Shown here in pieces: positions 38,001-47,000 of a stretch of DNA of 64,000 nt; positions within the stretch are counted from its first letter, which is position 1; every line of letters starts with the position of its first letter. The position numbers were made by a program, and so were the translations under genes. The DNA comes from Clostridia bacterium (lineage in GTDB: Bacteria > Bacillota > Clostridia > Christensenellales > DTU072). The notes beneath the pieces were generated by a model. The model was not told the DNA's origin. It was given only the letters and a program-made list of their open reading frames with translations, and did no database searches. The stretch lies in the NCBI GenBank assembly GCA_016297005.1, contig JAEDHK010000004.1:115158-179157 (forward strand). Direction: 5' to 3'.

Positions 38001-41000
38001 TCCCAAAAATTCTTGCAGAGCGGTCATGTTCATCATATCCAGGAAGGTGTAGATCGCCAGACTTCCGATGGTGGTGGAAATTCCGCGATTTTCAAGCATA
38101 ATGGGCAGGTCAACCGTTTCCAAGCCGGCCGCGGGCGCATTTTTGGGAGCATTTTCTGCCGTTTTTGCGTCATGAATGACCGAGAACAGGTAAGCGTCTT
38201 CCAACACACCGAAGAGAGAGCTCTCGCAACGCGGGTCGAAGAAATCGGGAGCCAGGTTGGACGCGCTGAGGAGATCGCGCACGTAGGCGATCGCGTCCTT
38301 TATATACAGTTTTTGAATATTGAAGCGCGAGAAGTCGACGTAAACAAAGCTTTCTCCACCGCCCATGGATCCCAAAACGATCTGGAATATGGTATCGTTT
38401 TTGTCCGGTCTGTTATCGGCGTCCAACGGGTTAAGCGTCAAGGCGAAGTCGACGGTCGACAAACCTTTTTCCAGACTGCTCATAATATCGAACACGTTCA
38501 CGCGGGCTTCTACGGTCAAGCAGTAATTATTGCTGATCCTTTCGAGGATATCGATAATGATGTCCGCGTTCAAACCGTATCCGCCGACGGACAGTTCGAC
38601 GTCGAAGTTGTCCATGATCGTCTGGATCAGGTTACCCATGTCGTATGACGTTTCGAGCGCTTCCAACGAGAAGTACAATTCTAGGTTGGTATATACGTAT
38701 CCGAAATCACTGTCGAATTCGATAAAGCCGACGTCTCTGCCGCTGCTTGCTTTCAGCTCTTCTTCTCTTTCGATAAGATAATCGGCAATAGGCACAATCT
38801 CTTTCGTTTGTTCGGGCATGCCGGACATATCCGTTCCGATATTGTATTTGACGCGGGACAACGTAGTTGCGGACTCGGCAAAACTGATACCCGCCTGAAT
38901 AAAGTTCAGACGAAGATTGAAGTTGGCGACCTTCATATTAAGGCTGACGATATTACCCTCGTGAAGCAACGCCGCTTCCAGAACGCCCTCGCCATTGGAG
39001 GTATCAACGACCAATTGCGGCAGATCGGAGACAGCGCCTTTATAATAGCTGTCTTCCGGTCCGACCAAACGAGAGTACCAGGTGTCGGCGACTTCCTTGA
39101 TGTTTTCCGCTCCGGTCCAGATGTACATGCCCGAAGCGTCCGTCAAGCTTTGCGCCGTAAAGACGGGATTACCGTCGCTGTCCGTAGAGTACGTATAAGT
39201 AGAGCTCCTGCGGAGTAAGATACCGTTCGTTTTTCCCTGCTTCGTCACGTTCATTACGTCTCTCACGTAGTTGTTCCACGCATAAACCTTGACGTTGGTC
39301 ATATTAACGACGTTACGCTCGTTCTTCATGCGTTTTTTCATGATATCGGTCAGGTAGGAAGAAAGAATACTCTCCATTTCGGTGCCGAATACTTCCATAT
39401 ACTCCCAAGCGACCGTCTTCCAGACCTTGGTGTAGTTATTGTCGAAATAATCGGAAGTCGTATACCGATTGTTATCAATCAACTTAAAGACCTTTATTTC
39501 AGATTCATAGACGGCGGCGGCACTCGAATTGACGTAACGCATCGCGTCCAGAATGGTCGCGTAATAACCGTTAAACTCGCGGGAAACGGCATTCCACGCC
39601 GCGCTTCCGGCGCGTACTCCGTTAGGATACTGTGCGAGATAGGTATTCAGGACAGTGGCGAAGTGATCGCTATCCTCTTTGGACAAAGAAGAATTCTGAC
39701 GCAAATAATCGAACGCAAGACTCTCGATCTGCGTGGTGGTCATGTTTTCGGAATCGGCGCGAGCGCGTTGAGAAGCGTCCGTAAAGACGGCCATCATCTT
39801 TTCGAGGTATGCGGCATATTCGTCAAAGGCTTCGGCCTTGACGTAATAATCCATGTATTCGCCGGCAAGAAGAACGGTCTGTTCTTCGATCTCGTCATCG
39901 TTATCTCTCTTGGCTTGCCATTGCCTGATATACCCGTCGATCGAGGATCCGCTACCGTTCAGTAGGTTCTTGAATCCGGTCACGTTCAGGAAATAAACTG
40001 CCTTGGTTGGCAAACTGCCGTCCGGTTGAAGTCCGCCGTACGTCTCGACGATAGTATCGTAAGTAACGCCGTTGACGAGCCAGTAATAAGCGTCCCAGCA
40101 GAACTCTTTCAGATCGTTATCGGTCAGATCGCTATACACGTTGGCAGCGACGACGCTTGTATACAGCTCCTCGGCCTCTTTCTTCATGTCGGCAGTAAGA
40201 ACGCTGCCTTCGACTAAGTTATCCCAAGCATTGTACTTGGCTTCTTCCAAAAGTTCGTCCATGCTTCTCGACACGCGAACGTACTCGTCGATAATCGATT
40301 GATATTCGCTCTTAAAGGTATCCGATACCATTTCGTTAAAGGCGCGGAGACTGATACTTCTGTCGTCGTTGAATACTTCATCCAGGATCTCGATCAGAAC
40401 TTCGGCTACGGCCGTTATCGTCAAGCCGTAATTGTTACCGATCATCATGGAAAGATAATTCTCCACGGCGGTCGCGCTGTTGATATCGTACACGGGAGAA
40501 CCGGCGTTCTTGGCGGCAGCATTGAGCGCCTGGGCCGTTTCGGCAGCGCGCATATCGGTGTAGAGATATGTCAAATCCAATTTTCTGTCTTCGTCGGAAA
40601 CAGGTCCGTACCCGTTAGAGGCGTCGCTCGAAGAGAAAATCGTCTGCAACCGCTCGAAGAGCTGCTCTCCGGTGAGAGTCAGATTGGTGATCTTGATCGG
40701 GCTGATATGGAAGAGGGACAGATCCACGTACAGCGATAAATAAGAAGAAGAACCGCCGGTCTTTTCTTCTACGAGATAGATACCCACGAGAACGTTATTT
40801 TCGACAATCAATCCGTTAGCGTCGTGCTCGCGGGAATCGATCTCGAGATAGGCCTCCAAACCGATGCCGCCGAGCAGATTAAGAATGCTGTTGACGCCAC
40901 CCTCCAATTGATCGAGCTTCTTGATGGTTTCGTAAATTTTCAGTACGTTGATCTTCATTTCAAACGTGAAGTAAAGATCGTTCGAGATGGAATCGAGCGT

Positions 41001-44000
41001 CTCCAAAAGAACGTCGATCGGGAAGTCGTCGCGGACAAGAGCGCGCAGCAGATCGCCGAAGTTAACGGTAGTTTCTTTGCCTTCTTCCGCCGCATCGGCG
41101 CCGATCGCGTCAAACAGTATCTGTCCTTCCAGATTGAGTTTTATTTCGGGATTATTAATCCAGATCTTGTCGATGGGCGTATAGTAATCCACGTATTGCC
41201 CGTCGCTGTTCTTGATTTTTTCGCGGATGGCGATCTTCTGACTGCCGCGCGTAATATCCAGGGTCGGATTATCGACGCCGAGCGATATGGTCAGGAAGTT
41301 TTCCATCTTCAATTCCAGATTGATCAGTTTATAGCTCTTCGTGTCTTCGTCCCATTTTTCAAAACCGAAACTAAAGGAGGGCGAATACTGCGGATATATA
41401 TAGTAAGTATCCGTCGTCGGATCGAAGTCTTCCGGAATCTCACCGAAGTACTTTTCGATGTTTTCCACGCCCATGGCGATCATTATAGAATAGAACGCCG
41501 CGCTGGTAACGGACGCCTGCAAGAATTCTTGCTTCCGTTGCGTATTGACGGCAAAGTAGATTTGAGAAGCGACTATGTTTTCTTCTCCCGCCGCGTTTCT
41601 CGGGGCGCTCGCCGCGGTATCGGCCGAGGAGGCCGCATTGTCGGCTCCGGATTCGTTTGTCGCAAACAATTTTTCCCAGTTGACGCCGAAAGCTTGCCCA
41701 ATCGCTTTCATCACTTCGCTTACGTCGTCGATGACAAGCGGCTCTACTTTCAGGAACTTCAGATCGAGATAGATATGGCCGACGCCGTTTTCATCCAAAA
41801 CAACGTACAAACTAAGAATGTTACTCAGATAGAAATCGCCGCATTGACCGTATAATTCAGCCCAGAACTTCTCATAGATCTCATCGCCGGATACGTTCGG
41901 ATAAGCCGTCTTCAACGACGCTTCGATCCCGTTCATTACGGACACGAATTCGTTATCGTTGCTCATCCTTTCATATTCTTGGGTATACGTGAAGGTGGGA
42001 TCTTCCGTTGCGGTGGACGAAATAAGAGATTTCAGTTGCGTCCAGGCGTTTCTGTAATTGTAATTGTTTTCGGCGAGCACGGTATCCATCGTTTCTCGAC
42101 GGCTCTTGAGATAATCCTTTTCATATATCGCGCGATTTCCCGCCGAAGTAAGCGACAAATAAATGTCGATATTCTTCAATTCAGAAATGGTCTGCAAATT
42201 GACGTTTCCTTTGATGTCCACGTAAACGGCTTGATTCAGTTCTTCGTCTTCGGGAACGGCCACCTGGAAACCGAGGTCGAACTCACGACCTTCGAACCAG
42301 TAATTGGTAAAGATATCGACGGCATAGTCGAAGTTAAAGACAGTCTTGGCAAGGTCGGTCAGGCTGATCGTCGTATATCCGCCCCAAGCAACGCCCACTT
42401 CGGCGAATTCTTTGACGGAAACGTAATCTTTCCCATCTGCCGTTTCGGGAATGGTAATATCGTTGTTGAAAGACAGGTTAATGTTTCTGACGCCCAAAGC
42501 GATCTTCGTTTCATCTTCGTCTCCGATGATCTCGTCGCCTTGATTGTTCGCAAAACGAACGACCGCTTCTATACCGGTCTTAATATCCTCTCCGCTGGTG
42601 TTGCCGTACGTAAGTTCGACCGACGCGCCGAAATCCAACGAATTGATGGACCCGGAAATATCGTTACCCGTCAGAAGATAAACGATAGAAACGAGCGTAG
42701 ACTTAAAGACGTTCAGCGAGAACATGTTCTCTTCCAGAACAAGTTGCAGATAAGTGGCCATTCCTTGCGCGGCGTTCAACGATTGAAGAGCGGCGTTACG
42801 GACTTCTTCCGGGGTTGCGGCAGCGTTGGTCGGATCTTCTTCGATGCCGAACATCGAACGTACGCTACGCGCGATGTTGGTCAGGAATTGTTCGCCGAAA
42901 TAGTCGTAAATCGAAGTAATCGTATTGGAAACGTCTTCCATAACGACGTTGCCGATATTAAAGATGGGCGTGGTAACGTAGACCCTGCCGGCAAATTGCG
43001 TATGACTGGTATTAGTGCTACCGTCGTACATAATGGCAAGGATCTCTTCTTCCGAACGATAGTAATACGTCTTTCCGGAAACGAACTTGCTGTCCTTGGT
43101 CAACTCGTATTTGAGCTCGTTGTTACCGTAGTCGATCAATTCGTAATAAGTGTCGGCGGGAATAGACTTTCCGACGACGGCTTTCGCGGTGGCAGCTTCG
43201 GGCGTACCGTCCTCAACCGGAATCAGATGATCGTACTCGCCGAGGATCTCTCTCGTTATGGTGATCTTCAAAGAACTCGAATAGGTGTTCTTCATGTTGA
43301 ACCACAACTCTGTATAAATGTGCAGACTGTCGTTCATTTCGTTCATGAATTGCATCAGGATTTCCAGATCGAATTCGTCGAGCGCAATACGGTCGGCGCC
43401 GTTAAGCAATTTTACCCATGCAAGAGCATAATGCTTGTCGGAGCCTTCCGTTCCGCCGCGATAGAGAGAATCGCAAGTATTCAGGCGGATATCTTCCCAG
43501 GCGGCCTCATACCGTTTTTGCATCTCCTCTTTTTGTTCCATCGTCGTCGTCATTGCGTCGCGCAGAGCTTTGAACGCCGCGGCGCGGATCCTGATAAGGG
43601 CGTCGTCGGAAGTCGTATCTCCGTAGGTGGAAGCAATGTCCAGATAGAACTGCCTGAGGTCTTCTTGTCTGAATTGAGAAGAAGTGAGCAACTGCTTTAA
43701 AAGATCGGTCAGTCCGTATTCCGACTTGCCCGTCTTGTTATAAGCAGACAGCATGTTAGCAATGCTGATATAAGCTTCCGCCTCCAACTTGACGGCGTCC
43801 GGAACGCCTTGCACGTCCGAATCAGCCGTTTCGCCCGGCATCTTAACCTCGTACAGATTCGAATCGACGTTTTTGTCCAGACTGACGTTCAACGAGAACA
43901 CGCCCAGCTGGAACTTATACGTCTCGAATAAGGTAATACCGAGGGCAAGGTTCAGACCGTCCGTCGTGTCGACGCGCGTGAAGAAATCGTCGAATTGGAT

Positions 44001-47000
44001 ATATTCTCCCAAGCTGACCATTCCCAAAGAGGCAAAGATGGTGTTGATCTCTATTCTGATAAGTTCGAGCGTCAACTTCTTTTGATTGTATTTAAGCACA
44101 AGCGGGATCTTACCCGTAAGAAGGGGCGGAATATTGGACGCCTGACCGGCCGAATAACGGCTTTCCGCGGCGTCGACGTATTCGTTGACGCCTACCGGCG
44201 CGGCGTTATAAACGGCGGAAGCGGAAATGGCTTCTTCTCTAAAAATACGATACCAAGTAACCGCTCTTAAATAATCTTCGCTGAGCGTACCGTCGGAAGA
44301 ACCGAACACAGAAAAGAATCGACTCTTGTTAAAGTTGTTATATAGCTCTTCCACGTTCTTTTCGACGTCGGCGTCGAGCATCTGCTGGAATACCGTTTTG
44401 TAAACGGCGGAATTCTGAATCTCCGCCGGGGACGCGTTTTCAAACTCAGGATAATTCTTTCTGACGTAAGCGGTCGCTTCCGTAGGCAGGTTGGCGCGGA
44501 CGACGCGATATGCGTCGCTCGACACGTAGTACTTCGTCAAGAAGTTCTTTAATTCGTCGATCGTCTCCTGCAACTCCCGGTTCATATACGTTTTGAGGCC
44601 GGGAGAAGCGGAATTATAAGTGGATTTCCAATAGCCGGAATAATTGTTCTGCCACGTAGAGAAAATGCTGTATGCGTTCGATTTGAGCGAAGCCTCGAAG
44701 ATCTCTTCCACGTAGGTAGAATTGCCGTAGCTGTTGGTAAGACGTTTTCTTTCCAGATCGTAGACGTCGATTCGCAACGCACCGTCGCCGCGGAGAATGG
44801 GGCCGATCTCCGCTTTCGGAGCAACCCGGTTCTTTTCATAAACGGAAATGACGTTTCCGGAGATCATATAGTACGCGTAATTCTGTTGCAACCGGAGTTC
44901 GTTATCGCCGTCTGCAAAGTCAAAGTATTCGGCAAGTTTTCTGCGATCGTAGATATAGATATATCCGTCGTCCAGCACGAGATACTTATAAAGGTCGGTC
45001 GTGAATGCCGAGGTGGTACGATCGTCGATATAAGTCTTATATTGCGTGTTAAGGAAATAGCTCAGAATGGACTGCTTCATAACGCCGTCCAGATAGTCTT
45101 TTCCGCTATTAAACTGATCGCTTACGGCGACGTCTTCGGCCTGAACCGCATTGACGTAAACGTCCCATAAAGAGGCTATGACGCCCTGATAGGTGTTCTT
45201 TACGTCGGTAATACGCAGAACGTTGATGCCGAGATAACTCAGATCCAATTCCGCCTGTCCGTCTTTCATATAAACGCCGGCGATGACCTGATAGGTCCCG
45301 TCGCTGGCTTGGTATCCGCTTGCGTCCTCGACCGACTTGTCAAAAATAACGATAGCGACCTGGCTGCTGAAAAAATCGGCCAGATTGACGGTTCCGCGTA
45401 CGGCAAGTCCTATTTTCAGATATTTGGGATCTTCGGGGTTCGGTTGGCCCGCGTCCGTATGAAGAAGCTTACTTTGCAAACCGAGGACGGCCGATTTCAG
45501 AAGATCTTTCATGAACGTATTCATGGAGTCGGTATTGCCTACCTCGTTGATAAGCAAGTAGATCATATCCCAATCGACAAGTTCTTTGTTCGCTTGCGTG
45601 CTATACTCCAATTCGAGGTTAACGGAAAGGTTCAGACTGCTGGACCAGGAAGAGAAGTCGTCGTATTCTCCTTTACCTATAGACAGTTTCGCGGTGTTCG
45701 TTCTCGTAATATTAATGTTATCGAGCAACACCCAGTCGAGATAGAAAGATTCGGCAACGCCCTTTCCGCTGTCGATCAGACCGAAATGGACGCGCACGAA
45801 ACCGCTGTCGCGCAAAACGGGTTCCACGTCCGGGTTCAACGTAAGATGGCTGACGGGAATCTGCGTTGCGTTTCCGTTTTCGTCATAGACGACGTTTTCT
45901 TCTTCTGAAACGTAATATATCTTTCCGTCCGCCATACGATAGAACGTCTCGCCGTTTTCCGTCTTGGAATAAGCGGTGCCGAGATGCAATTCGAGATTGC
46001 CGTTGACGGAAGGCAGACCGGAAGAAAGCCCGAGACCAAGGATGCCGCCGAGAACGTTAAGAAGTTGTTCGTTAACGATAATGCCGAGCAGGCCGTCCTG
46101 AACGTTGACGGACTGAATCGCCTGTCCGATCAAAGAAAACGCGTTGTTTTCATTCTCCACTTCCACTTCGACGTTTTCTCCGTCTCCGGACGCGTTCAAC
46201 GTGCCGTTACCGAAATGGACGGCGGCCGAGTGCGCCACGCCGAGGGCGTCGTACAGATCGTTAATAGAGACGTTCATGCCGACGAGTATATCGGCGATAC
46301 CCAAATCTTTGATGGCGAACTTGGGGATTCTGCCGGTCAATATCTTGGTAAGAGACATCTGCCTGTGCAACTGTTCCACAAGGTCGTATTCCGGCGAAAC
46401 CTGCGTATCGATATAAAGCGTGTCATCGCTACCTTCATAATATAAGCGCAAGAACGGCGCGTCAACGTAAATGGGATCGCCGTTATCGTCAAGGAAAGAC
46501 AGATCGAGAATGAGCGTGGTGGTACGCATATTGGTAAGCGCAAAGCCCAGTTTCAAATCGTATCCTATATTCATCTGGCTTCCTTGTTCGATCTCGAAAG
46601 AAGCCAGAAAGTCTCTTGTGATCATTGCGACCAACGCGTCGAGATTTATGGTCGTGCCCGATCCCGATCCGAGTTTGACGGATCCTTTGATCGTTGCCAT
46701 ATATTCGAGCGATCTGTGCAGATCAAGATAAGAGGTCCGCTGTGATCCGGCGTCCGTTACCGGTTGCAGATTTTTGTCCAATCCAACGTCGGTCATCTCG
46801 AAAGACGGCATCTTCAAATAAGAAATACCGGTATTGTACGTACCGTCGGGGTTACGAGAGCCGATGCTCGCCGTAAGCGTCGTCCTCTCCGTAACGTCCA
46901 CGCGCAAAGTCACGGAATCGAACGGTTTGGAAAAGTCGACCGTCATTTCGACGCCTTTCAGCCCGACGCCGCCTTTATAATACTGTTCGTCGCCGTCGGT